Assembly: GCA_936432065.2 (NCBI GenBank)
Contig: OW386285.2
Span: 37,069,920 to 37,133,919 of the forward strand
Direction: 5' to 3'
Length of the DNA: 64,000 nt
From: Rutpela maculata
Lineage: Eukaryota > Arthropoda > Insecta > Coleoptera > Cerambycidae
Both the position numbers and the translations under genes were made by a program. The notes below the pieces were generated by a model. The model made no database searches. It was given only the letters and a program-made list of their open reading frames with translations, and was not told the DNA's origin. Positions 13,034 through 22,744 of the stretch are shown in pieces (positions within the stretch are counted from its first letter, which is position 1; each line of letters starts with the position of its first letter).

Positions 13034-14160
13034 GGGGAGCTCTCCCTAGCTGTACGTGCACCCCCGCCCGATCTTTGTGGACAATGTTTTTCATAAAGAT
13101 TAAAGCCTAAGGAACAATTTAAGACATGTTCTCAAAAAAAGCTGGCTGTACTTTCAAAATGGCGGCCATATTTAAAAAAAAACTGTTCCCAATGTTGTTT
13201 TTGTCATTTAACACAAAAACTAAAAAAGATGGAGAGAAACTTTTTTCACAAAAAACAACGTGCATAAAATTTTCTACAATTTTGTTCGTATACAATATTT
13301 TGATAGGCGTTACCATTTTCCAGATAAATGAGTCCAAAATTAAGAAAACATGGAAATTCATATATCGGTAAATCACTTAGAGGAAATAACTGTGACAATT
13401 ATTGTAAGGCGTATAATATAACTTTATATTATTAACATAACAAAAAATAAAATAAACTGAAAAAAATTATTAATAATAATAATATTATTATAATTTGCAG
13501 ACATTTATCTCGAAAACGGTAACAATGGTATCTGGAAAATGATAACTCCTATCCAAATATTGTATAGGAACAAAATTGTAGAAAATTTTATGCACTTTGT
13601 TTTTTGTGCAGAAAGTTTTTCTTCATCTTTTTTAGTTTTTGTGTTAAATGACAAAAACAATATTTGCCTTTTTTTTCAACGGACGCCATTTTGAAAGTAC
13701 AGCCAGTTATTTTTTGGGAACATGTCTTAAATTGTTCCTTAGGCTTTAATCTTTATGAAAAACATTGTTCCCAAGAATCGGGGGGCTGCACGGACAGTTA
13801 GGGTGAGCTCCCGTAGTATTACGTTTTATATTGAATTTTATATTTTATTTTAAGAACTGAATCATTTATCTGGAAAATGGTAACTCCTATCCAAATATTG
13901 TATAGGAACAAAATTGTAGAAAATTTTATGCACTTTGTTTTTTGTTCAGAAAGTTTTTCTCCATCTTTTTTAGTTATTGTGTTAAATGACAAAAACAATA
14001 TTTGCAAATTTTTTTTTAACGGACGCCATTTTGAAAGTGCAGCCAATTTTTTTTTGGGGACATGTCTAAAATTGTTCCTTAGGCTTTAAACTTTATGAAA
14101 AACATTGTCCCCAAGGATCGGAAGGGGGGTGCACGGACACTTAGGGCGGGCTCCCGTAGT
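13034..14160. mobile_element. Foldback element with a duplicated right arm
   Basis: The left arm (13,034-13,375) is inverted relative to 13,505-13,815 and again relative to 13,862-14,160. All share TTCATAAAG(A/T)TTAAAGCC, the TACAATATTTTGATAGG-like segment and ends resembling GGGAGCTCTCCCTAG. The two right arms are direct copies of each other, so the element carries one left arm and two right arms. Confidence 0.75.
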
Positions 14161-14343
14161 ATATCACCAAAACTAAATAAAAAAAACGGAAAATACCCCA
14201 TTGCTGTTGTAACAATAATTTTTCAAACGAAATCAAGTAAATGAAATTAATTTACTTAGTACAATACTGTTTTACCATATGAACATTATTAAATTTGTTT
14301 AGGCGAACGGGTTTTAAGCTACTGGGTCTTTCCTTCATATTAC

Positions 14344-14633
14344 CTGCTCTCTATACTATGGTATTCCGCAACATCAACAAAAAAGTCGCTGCTATCCTGA
14401 CTGTTAATATTTCTCAGGACATACAACTGATCCATACATTCGACTAAAATGCATCTGACTGCTGCTCTAATAAATGCGGTCATTATATCCGTACTCTTGA
14501 AAGAAAATAACATGTCAAATGATAGATGATCCGATTTTTTCTCCGAGTGACTACTATCCTGGTCCTCTTTAGGCGCTTGGTTATGTTCGGCATTAGATAT
14601 GTAGCCACGAAAGTGATACGAGACATCTTCCAT
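14344..14633 (-). CDS. First coding exon of the minus-strand host gene (IQCG/DRC9-like, tentative)
   Basis: ATG at 14,633 opens a 96-codon frame beginning MEDVSYHFRGYISNAEH. It ends in a strong donor (AGAGCAG|GTAATA) that leaves two bases of an AGG codon. The exon at 1,149-1,489 supplies the missing base and stays in frame, so these two are the best-supported exon pair on this strand. The N-terminal part is acidic and hydrophilic (EDQDSSHSEKKSDH), then a helical segment with a Cys-containing stretch (VRCILVECMDQLYVL). The intron would be 12.9 kb and filled with repeats. The assignment to the axonemal IQCG/DRC9 family rests mainly on the second exon and is tentative. An intervening exon cannot be excluded. 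Confidence 0.55.
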
Positions 14634-14777
14634 CTTAAATTTACTACAAAACAGTCATTTAATTTTACTTGCGTCGAACTATTGTTTACATTATTCTGTC
14701 AAATGTCACTTCTAAATAATAGCACATGTTTGCATCGCCGTCACAAACTCAGGATTGTTGCGAAGTTCAGTACACAG

Positions 14778-14934
14778 TTATAGTATTACGGGAATAGGCG
14801 AGGAAATATAGCAGTCAACCTTCAATTTTTTGGGCAGTAAGTCGGATTGAGATGGGGTTTTTCGCATTCGCTTCGTTAACTCGTCTAGAAACTTTGTGCC
14901 ATATTTTGGTCTTGTACTTTTTTGAAATTGCATC
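14778..14934 (-). pseudogene. Coding remnant with inverted partner at 18.6 kb
   Basis: After a TTTTCGATGCAG acceptor-like end of the neighbouring foldback arm, the minus strand is open for about 52 codons. It contains RPKYGTKFLDELTKRM and RKTPSQSDLLPKKLKV and ends at TAA (14,778). The RKxPSQSDLLPKKLKV part is present again on the plus strand at 18,618-18,706. The composition looks coding. It may be part of the same multicopy family as the exons at 17.3-18.4 kb, but that link is inference. Confidence 0.4.
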
Positions 14935-17057
14935 GCTGCATCGAAAAGTGCATTCTTATAAGTGCATCTTTTCAAGTGATGAAGAAAAAATTCATATCTT
15001 CCAGAAAAAACTCCCGAATCATACGAATTTCAGCACTCGGGTGTTTCTTGAGTCGCTGGACCTGAATGTGATGTCAAAGTGAGCCCCCTGTGCACCTGGA
15101 GGTCAGGACGGCACCAGGAACGTCATCACCTGGAGTTCCCTGTAAACTCATGGAAAATCGATCGAAATTCGTTACCCGGGGGTTTCTCGGGTCGCTCGTC
15201 CCGAATCTGGCATCGGCAACCTCCTCCGGAGGACCTGGTGCGCGCGACCTGGCTAATAACGTCATCTCCTGGAGTTTTACTGAAATTACTTATTAAATCG
15301 ATCGAAATTCGTTACCCGGAGGTTTTTCTGATCGCTCGTCCCGAATCTGACATCGGTAACCTCCTCCGGGGGACCTGGTGCGCGCGACCTGGCTAATAAC
15401 GTAATCTCTTGGAGTTTTACTGAAATTACTTATCAAATCGATCGAAACTCGTTACCCGGGGGTTTTTCGGGTCGCTCGTCCCGAATCTGACATCGGTAAC
15501 CTCTTAACTTTTATGTCCTCTCTTTTTCAATGAACTTACTTTATCACCAGAGTTGGAATAGTTGATTCAATTGAAACTATTCGAGGGATAAATGAAAGGT
15601 ATGAGTGCAAATATATGCAGGCACAATTTCAAAAATATCTGAACTTTATATTTTAAGATGAAATGGTTGAAGATGCAAATAAAACAAATAAATATAATGG
15701 TTTATTAAACATTTTAGGGAAAGTTGAGAACGGTGTTGTTAAAGTTACCAAATACAAAAAATATTACAGAGAATTTTTTAGAAAATAAAGAAAAAAAACA
15801 AATCGTTATTATAAGATTAATTACATTATTAGTCATTTATATTTTATTAGATTTAATAAATATAGCTGTGCTAATCAAACATCGTTCATGTTATTTTTAA
15901 TAAAGTACTTTTATGAAACCTACATTCTCATATTCCATGCATTTTTAAATTTCGCGAGCATTGTAACTTCTTTTACGACGTTGCCACGTCTAATAAACTA
16001 CGATATAAAAAGTAGACTTTTAACATTTAATCGCTAATTACTACTATGTTCTGAAGCTGTACTTTTAAGAGTCGAAAATGTTTTGTATATTATTTTCTCT
16101 TGTTTTCTCCTTTTTAATTGAAATCTGAACGGTACTTTTTGTAAAATATGATAAAACCTGTGATTTCTCAATGTTAAAAGCATAAAATTTCAAATGTCAA
16201 TATTTTTTTACTGGTTCTCTGTAGCTCTTCGAAAATTTAATTGGATCATTATCTTACCATAATCTACTAATACTAATATTTTTAACTAATAATTATTTAT
16301 AATTTGTTGCGTCATGGATATTTACGTCGAAATGATGAAGAAGGTTGCAGTGGAAAACTTGTTCTACCATAATAATATACTAACTAGCATTCATTAAAGC
16401 AATGTTAGAAAGTTTGATGACAAAATTTCAGTAAAACTCCAGGAGATGACGTTATTAGCCAGGTCGCGCGCACCAGGTCCTCCGGAGGAGGTTGCCGATG
16501 TCAAATTCGGGACGAGCGACTCAAAAACCCCCCGGGTAACGAATTTCTACCGATTTGATAAGTAATTTCAGTAAAACTCCAGAAGATGACGTTATTAGCC
16601 AGGTTGCGCGTACCAGGTCCTCCGGAGGAGGTTGCCGATGTCAGATTCGGGACGAGCGACCCGAAAAACCCCCGGGTAACGAGTTTCGATCGATTTGATC
16701 AGTAATTTCAGTAAACCTCCAGGAGATGACGTTATTAGCCAGGTCGGGCGCACCAGGTCCTCCGGAGGAGGTTGCCGATGTCAGATTCGGGACGAGCGAC
16801 CCGAAAAGCCTACAGGTAACGAATTTCGATCGATTTTCCATGAGTTTACAGGGAACTCCAGGTGATGACGTTCCTGGTGCCGTCCTGATCTCCAGGTGCA
16901 CAGGGGGCTCACTTGGACATCACATTCAGGTCCAGCGACTCAAAAAACCCCCGGGTGCTGAAATTCGTATGATTCGGGAGTTTTTTCTGGAAGGTATGAA
17001 TTTTTTCTTCATCACTTCAAAAGATGCACTTATAAGAATGCACTTTTCGATGCAGCG
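14934..17057. mobile_element. Foldback element with about 150 bp subrepeats in its arms
   Basis: The tips CGCTGCATCGAAAAGTGC and GCACTTTTCGATGCAGCG are inverted. The arms extend to about 15,515 and from about 16,430. Both arms hold 3-4 copies of a unit with GGACCTGGTGCGCGCGACC, TGGCTAATAACGTCATC and CATCGGTAACCTCCTCCGG in opposite orientation. The central 0.9 kb (15,516-16,430) is AT-rich with no gene. ORFs in the arms are chance frames through the repeat. Confidence 0.85.
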
Positions 17058-17331
17058 CACAGTGGGCCAGAATTGGATTCTAGCGCGCCAATATTCCAAA
17101 AATTCGACTTGAAAAAATTATTATTCCTTTATATAACCACTGCCAACATTCCAGGAAGCAATAAACCGCCGCGACAAAAAAATTATTACTACCCACTTGG
17201 GTGGTAGAGACTGACAAACCGACCGGTATTTACGTACTATTTCGCAGATTAATCAGTCGTCCGTGCGCTTGCCTTTGTAATAATTGTGTACAGCGTAATT
17301 TCAAAGTTTATTATTGTGAATTTTATCCGAT
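17058..17331 (+). promoter_or_regulatory. Putative 5' UTR/promoter of the small gene
   Basis: Begins with a CACAGTGGGCCA motif like the ends of other elements here, followed by a mixed-composition leader (CAGTCGTCCGTGCGCTTGCC) up to the ATG. No clear TATA box could be assigned. Confidence 0.3.
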
Positions 17332-17344
17332 ATGGTTGACAAAG
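17332..17344 (+). CDS. Short first coding exon (MVDK-G)
   Basis: ATG GTT GAC AAA G is followed by a good donor GTATGT. The exon ends after the first base of a Gly codon. Both downstream acceptors (17,595 and 18,346) restore Gly (G|GT or G|GG), so this exon could be joined to either of two paralogous second exons. Confidence 0.5.
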
Positions 17345-17595
17345 GTATGTACTTAATATTATAATTTATTTGGAAATTATTGTAATTATATAATTGCCAG
17401 AGAAGCTAAATAAAATACGACAAAAAAATACTTTATTTTTATTAAAGTCGCGTATTTATTAGCCTGCAACTTTTTTGCTATGCGTGTCTATCCCAGTTTC
17501 ATTACTTTGTTGTAAAGTGTAGTTCTTTAAGATTTATAGACATTGATTTGAAGTGCAAATTCGTGCGAGTTTAACTTTGAGATTTTTTTTTGCAG

Positions 17596-17837
17596 GTCAA
17601 CAACTAGTTCTTTCAAGAAGACTCCTATTTGATAAAATCAAAGGAGACGATCCTCCAGTGACAAAAACTGAGGATGAGCTGCTAAAAGCTGTAAAGACAA
17701 TTCTGCAATTATCCCATTGCTCACAAGAAATGGAGAACGAACTCAAAATAAAACTGCGCTCTTTCTGGATTATGGTGAATGATAGATGGAAGCGATGTAG
17801 CCGCAACAAAAATATTTTTTTTAAGCAATCACCATGA
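17596..17837 (+). CDS. Second exon, copy A: unknown helical domain
   Basis: A strong acceptor (TTTTTTTTGCAG) precedes it. With exon 17,332-17,344 it encodes about 84 residues ending at TGA. Visible motifs are QQLVLSRRLLFDKIKGDD, KTEDELLKAVKTILQLS and a Trp/Arg-rich end (RSFWIMVNDRWKRCSRN). An AATAAA at 17,859-17,864 follows the stop. The opening part is clearly paralogous to the exon at 18,347: L-x-x-S-[KR]-R-x-L-[FY]-[DE]-x-[IL]-K-x-[DE]-D. It resembles the N-terminal part of a multicopy insect protein family as I remember it. Function is unknown. The normal protein may be longer, making this a truncated family member. Confidence 0.5.
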
Positions 17838-17858
17838 CTGGATCTGTGGTGACATTAT

Positions 17859-17864
17859 AATAAA
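17859..17864 (+). terminator. Candidate poly(A) signal AATAAA
   Basis: Lies 22 bases after the stop codon of the small gene and is followed by an A-run. Confidence 0.4.
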
Positions 17865-18346
17865 AAAACTGGGATCCTCTTGAAACCAGTCAAAAAGCCA
17901 ATGAGTCAACCCCTCCTACCCCCGCACAGTGGGCCATTTGCAACTTCTAGATGGACAAAATTCTACAAATTTCTAAATGAGCTTAAAATGGTCGATAGAA
18001 GACCGGAAAAATAGTGAAAAAACTCTAGACATTCAGGGGGTGGTTTTTGAGGGGTTGAAAAATAAATTTGCTTCTAGAATGCCGAAACTCTGTGAGTATG
18101 ATATCTGTGAATATAAAAAAATTAGTTAAAAATTATAAATAGTAGCAATAACATCAGATCAAACTTGCGTTAAGAAATGGGTGGAATTTATTCGAAGTAT
18201 GAATTTCATTAGAATGCCAATACTTTTGTACATTTTTGTATGTTATGTTTTTCATTTTATTTTATTATGTAATTCTTGTAGCTTTTATGTATGTAACATT
18301 TATATGCATCCAGTTGTGCTTTAAAGAGATATTTGTGTTTTTACAG
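17865..18346 (+). other. Intronic or intergenic spacer
   Basis: Contains another CACAGTGGGCCA motif (17,926) but no resolved element. No gene seen. Confidence 0.35.
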
Positions 18347-18435
18347 GGATACTTCTTACTGTGTCAAAAAGAGAACTTTATGAAACACTAAAAGATGAAG
18401 ATAATAACCCTGGAACAGCCAGAGTCAAAAAATGA
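18347..18435 (+). CDS. Second exon, copy B, paralogue of 17,596-17,837
   Basis: A good acceptor (GTGTTTTTACAG) precedes 29 codons reading ILLTVSKRELYETLKDED then NNPGTARVKK and a TGA. Phase fits exon 17,332-17,344. It matches the first third of copy A over LxxSxRxLxxxxKxxD, then stops where copy A continues with the KTEDELL helix. It may be a truncated duplicate or an alternative last exon. No family name can be given from the sequence alone. Confidence 0.4.
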
Positions 18436-18617
18436 TGTGTGATGTGATGTAAAGTGATGTTAAAAAATTAAAACATTTACAACAAAATTTTTTGAAACTT
18501 TCTTACATAGTTATTAAAATTTTATTTTTTAATCCTCTCAAATCCAACCCCTTATTGTGTTTAGATTTTTTTTACTATTTTTAGCGAACTCGAGGATTTA
18601 ATATTATCATGTCCAAT

Positions 18618-18706
18618 GCGAAAAATCCCATCTCAATCCGACTTACTGCCCAAAAAATTGAAGGTTGGGGCTATTTTTGTGTTATATTTCCTCGTCTAGA
18701 ATAAGC
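18618..18706 (+). pseudogene. Inverted partner of the 14.8 kb coding remnant
   Basis: Reads RKIPSQSDLLPKKLKV, then diverges and stops. It is the inverted counterpart of 14,797-14,866, including the flanking TATATTTCCTCG. The pair encloses the 14.9-17.1 kb foldback and the small gene. Confidence 0.4.
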
Positions 18707-18861
18707 AGAGCACTCACAAAATTTTTGACTGTCTTATAATCCAGGCGTTTTAGTTATAAAATTGTCCTGTGTGCTATATTCGTGCCCTACTAAAAATTTT
18801 TTCTTTGTTATGTTTATTTGGACGTCTTGAAAAACACTTGGTACTCAAATAAAAATTCAAT

Positions 18862-19608
18862 TTTTATGGCCCAAACGGGAACAACACCTATTATAAAAGT
18901 TGTACATCTGTAAATTCTCTACTTTAAAGGTTCTATACATTCTTTTCGTACGCCTAACTGTTTTGGAGATACGACGCGGACTAAGTGGAAAATGCCTTTT
19001 TCGCACCACATATTTCGCAATTATCAGAATGTCTCAGAATGAAAATTAAATATTATCAAGTTCATACCTGGTTGGGAAAAGACATTGGTCCTGAGCAGTG
19101 GGGCTGGATTAGGAAGAATGATATTTTGCAGCCAGTACCAACGCAGTTACCACCAGCACCAGACATATTGTTAAATTCAATTTTTTTCAACTGTACGAAG
19201 GGTTGTGCAGGAAAATGTAGCTGTAGGAAAGTAGGACTGAATTGTTCAACAGCTTGTGGCCATTGCCACGGTCACTTCTGCTTGAATACCGCGCCTATAA
19301 TTGCTATGAATGACGAAGTGGACGACGTAGAATCTTATCAGAATGAAAGTAATGACAACGATATGTCATTGGACGATAACGTTTCAGATACCGAAGGAGT
19401 CGGAAACTAATTTAAGATCCGGCATGGATTAGGCCTCTTGGGGAACCATGTAAAAAAAAGCGCGCCGAGCATTCTACCTCTAGGGTGGTGCGGAAACGAA
19501 TGCATTTTTTGACTTATTCATTGTAAAATATGTATAGGACCTTTAAGGTAGAGAATTACAGATGTACAACTTTTATAACAGGTGTTGTTCCCGTTTGGGC
19601 CATAAAAA
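18862..19608. mobile_element. TIR element carrying an intact Cys-rich ORF
   Basis: Inverted ends of about 80-90 bp: TTTTTATGGCCCAAACGGGA at the left and TCCCGTTTGGGCCATAAAAA at the right. They continue inward through the AAAGTTGTACATCTGTAA and CTATACAT segments. The interior is essentially one ORF. This is a second, different element with the same arrangement as 4,538-5,572. No target duplication was resolved. Confidence 0.75.
18985..19410 (+). CDS. Cys-rich domain protein remnant of a TIR element
   Basis: Open for 141 codons from a GTG (18,985) to TAA, with no in-frame ATG before the conserved part. It is therefore probably the 3' part of a larger protein. Order of motifs: helical start (MKIKYYQVHTWLGKD), a PEQWGW motif, QLPPAPDILL, then cysteines spaced as CTKGC, GKCSCRKVGLNCS, CGHCHG and FCLN. 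An acidic tail (DEVDDVE, SDTEGVGN) follows. The Cys pattern suggests metal binding; no nuclease or transposase motif is visible. Both ends lie inside the inverted repeats, so it is element cargo or a transposon C-terminal exon. It is related to the broken copy at 4,599-5,020. Confidence 0.6.
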   Translation: MENAFFAPHISQLSECLRMKIKYYQVHTWLGKDIGPEQWGWIRKNDILQPVPTQLPPAPDILLNSIFFNCTKGCAGKCSCRKVGLNCSTACGHCHGHFCLNTAPIIAMNDEVDDVESYQNESNDNDMSLDDNVSDTEGVGN

Positions 19609-19843
19609 CTGAGTTAATCGCGAATCCGCGGTTTCCGCGACCTTCCGACGCGAACTCCTCCAGGTGTATGTGTGTGAACATTAGTGAGACAGATAAAATC
19701 TTAAACTAAGAAAGAGTAGGAACTCGTAATATAGCATCTTCGTCATGCAGCAGAATTATGACAAAAATCATAGTGATGAGATCATTAGTTTTTTGGCAAA
19801 TAAACCGTGAACACCGATAGTTGCTGAAGTGCTTTCTTGACAA

Positions 19844-20400
19844 TACCCAGTAAACACAGTTACGTTGGAAAAACGTTACAAAATAACATGTAACGTTACG
19901 TTGTACAAGGGTTAACTATTTCCGTTGAATAGACGCAAAAATGTCGCGCGAAACAACGTGATCTACAACGTTGTAAGCAACGATAAATCGACCATACTAA
20001 AACCTATTGTGAAACCGTTAAAAACAACGTTAATTTAACGTTAAAAAATAAAAAATAAAAACGTTTTAATAGACGCTAAAACATCCTAACAGCCGTTAAA
20101 AATAACGTTGATTTTACGTTAAAACAGACGAAACTGTTACTCATATTAGTAGTCAACTACAACGTGGTTTTTACGTCGATGTGAGCGTTGATATATACTC
20201 ATATTAGTAGCCATCTACAACGTAGTTTTTACGTTGATTTGAGCGTTGACATATACTCATATCAGTAGACATTTACAACGTGGTTTTAATGTTGATATAT
20301 GCTCATATTAATGACCATCTACAACACTGTTTTTACTTCAACTTAAACTATTGTGAATATGTTGATTTTGTTCCAAATTTCAAAATCTGTTAACGTTTCA
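19844..20400 (+). repeat. AACGTT-rich element, left part
   Basis: Starts TACCCAGTAAACACAG and is rich in AACGTT/CAACGT. Between 20,140 and 20,340 a unit of about 68 bp (CTACAACGTRGTTTTTACG, ATATACTCATATTAGTAG) repeats 3-4 times. An inverted partner end lies at 29,785-29,809. Confidence 0.6.
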
Positions 20401-20620
20401 CGGATTTTAAAATAATGTTCTTAAAACATGGTAGGCACCCGAACAGAAAAAAATATATATTAATACTCATATACAGCTACAATTTGCAGATTGCACATTG
20501 ACAAAAATTTGTAACCACTGATTGGTCTCAATATGTAAGGGTGTTTCAACTTGTTTTAAGAACATTATTTTAAAGTTCGTGAAACGTTAACAGATTTTGA
20601 AGTGTGGAATAAAATCAACA
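20365..20620. repeat. Inverted repeat
   Basis: TTAACGTTTCACGGATTTTA with AATGTTCTTAAAACA near the left end is inverted as TGTTTTAAGAACATTATTTT and GTGAAACGTTAACAG near the right end. Confidence 0.6.
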
Positions 20621-20937
20621 TGTTCACAACGGTTTATGTTGAAATAAAAGCAACATTATGGATCACTGAATACTTTATTGGAACGAATAAGGATTCAATG
20701 AAAAAAATCGTGTACGGAAAAAAATATTTTATTTAAATTCCGGTAAGTACATCCTATATATAAGTAGATATGTTATGTATTTTCTTGAGCACTCTGAAAA
20801 CAAAAAAAAAATAATTTCATTAATTTAATTATAATTAACCGTATATACATATACATTGTGACTCGCTTAAGATGGAAGCACACTTGTAAAACCCATATTT
20901 TACATCTAATTGTAACCAACATTTTTTTTCTACGGCC
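20621..20937. other. Spacer
   Basis: No supported feature. Confidence 0.3.
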
Positions 20938-21195
20938 GGCTTTTTTTATAAGGTTTTCAGACTTAATTTTGGAACAGAAAGTAAGTATTTGCATACCTGG
21001 TCTTACTTTGTAGACCGTTGCTAATAGCAACGGTGTTTCGATTTATTTTGCAGACCTTGACTAATTTTCAGCACCCGATTCGCGGTCTGCAAAATAAATC
21101 AAAAGAACGTTGCTATTAGCAATAACGGTCTACAAAGTAAAACCAGATATGCAAATATTTACAAAATTAATTCTCAAAACCTTATAAAAAAGCCT
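20938..21195. mobile_element. Small palindromic MITE
   Basis: A nearly perfect inverted repeat of about 258 bp with its centre near 21,065. GGCTTTTTTTATAAGGTTTT at the left matches AAAACCTTATAAAAAAGCC at the right. The inner arms contain TTTGTAGACCGTTGCTA and its complement. Confidence 0.8.
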
Positions 21196-21620
21196 CGCTT
21201 CGCTCGTGCCACAAATTAGGCGCGGTCTGCAAACTGCTACTTTCAAACCTTGATATACAAAAACTATTTTGGACCCAGAGAGTCAAAAACCTCACAAATT
21301 TAATCTAAATTTTCAAGGCATTCTCTGATTATTTTTCGATGATTTATTAGCGATTTTTTTTTAAATAAAAATCTGACTACACCATTTGGATTTGGAAGGT
21401 CTTAAAATGGTTTTTCATTGAAATCTGTAGTAATAAAAGTTATGAGAAATAAATTAAATTAAATAAATTTTTAAAAGAATTCCGTGTAGATTATTCCTCC
21501 ATAAATCAAAACGTGTTTGTCAAGTGTAAATCAATTTTTTTTTAATGGCTAATAAAATTTTAAACATTATTAGTTAATTCTTTCGCTCATAATAGTGTAT
21601 TCAATTGAATACATGGAATT
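21196..21620. other. Spacer
   Basis: AT-rich, no supported feature. Confidence 0.3.
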
Positions 21621-22545
21621 TAATTTTTCTCTTAGATTCTGTATTGTAAGTAGTAGATTACCAAGAACATATGACATTTTTTTTTCTAATGCAATTTGTA
21701 TACGGACCAAGGAAAAATATTTGAATAAACTTACAATAGAAAATGTTGGACAACTCCATTATAAATCTTCATAACGTAAAACTTCAAAAATAAAATAGGT
21801 AATTCACTTTTCAACCTTGTCGGTTTGCCAGTCACTGGTATCCATAATCATAAACTTTATAACATGTGACTAAAAATAAAGAAATATTATTAAAAAAATA
21901 ATTTTTCTTTTAGATTCTTTATTGTTAAGTAGTAGAGATTACCATGCATGAACATATGACTTTTTTTTCCAATGCAGTTTATATATGGACTACGGAAAAA
22001 TATTTGAATATACTTACAATAGAAAATATTGGAAAACTCCATTACAAATCTTCATAACGTAAAATTTAAAAAAAGTAGGTAATTCGCATTCAAACTTATC
22101 AGTTTGTCAATCGCTGATATCCATAATCATAAACTTATAATATTTGTGAAAAACGATATAAAACTAAAATAAAGGAATATTATTAAAAAATTTAATTTTT
22201 CTCTTAGATTTCTTTATTGTAAATAGTAGATACCAACATAACTTTTTTTCCAATGCAATTATATATGGACTAAGGAAAAATATTTAAATATACTTACAAC
22301 AGAAAATGTTGGACAACTCCATTACAAATTTTCATAACATAAAACTTAAAAAAGTAGGTAATTCCCTTTAAACGTATCAGTTTGTCAATCGCTGCTATCC
22401 ATAATCATGAGCTTATAATATTTGTGAAAAAACGATGTAAAACTAAAATAAAGAAATATTATTAAAAACTTTAATTTTTCTCTTAGATTTCTTTATTGTA
22501 AATAGTAGATACCAACATGACTTTTTTTTCCAATGCAATTTAATT
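21621..22545. repeat. Satellite, unit about 280-290 bp, 3.2 copies
   Basis: The unit start TTTTTCTCTTAGATTTCTTT recurs (with small changes) near 21,621, 21,900, 22,193 and 22,472. Each is followed by GTAGATACCAACAT-like text, CAATGCAATTTATATATGGA and CTCCATTACAAATCTTCATA. Divergence between copies is visible, so it is not recent. Confidence 0.85.
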
Positions 22546-22631
22546 TGAAAAACGACAATAATTAACCATTTTTAGAAAATTAATTTTGATTGAAGTTTAC
22601 TAAAAACATATGATATACTTACTGAAATATA

Positions 22632-22744
22632 CTACTTTTTTGCTCTTGCAAGCCTAGATTTGGAATATTTCAGCCAATCTTTGACAGCACCCTCAACTAT
22701 TAAGTCATTTTTTTCGTTTGTGGGAAAATTAAGTTTTGCAGAAG
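22632..22744 (-). CDS. Possible terminal coding exon of an unrecognised gene
   Basis: On the minus strand the acceptor CTTTTATCTTTTACAG precedes a 36-codon frame. It reads SAKLNFPTNEKNDLIVEG, AVKDWLKYSKSRLARAKK and ends at TAG. The composition is coding-like (charged, one Trp), and splice phase requires an upstream exon ending in phase 1, which I did not find. A GTAAGG donor on the same strand at 23,827 could belong to the same gene's leader. The gene family is not recognised. Confidence 0.35.

Noticed and set aside
15074..17112. ORFs of 60-128 codons in the 14.9-17.1 kb foldback
   Set aside because: Chance frames through the GC-rich tandem units, present in mirrored form in both arms.
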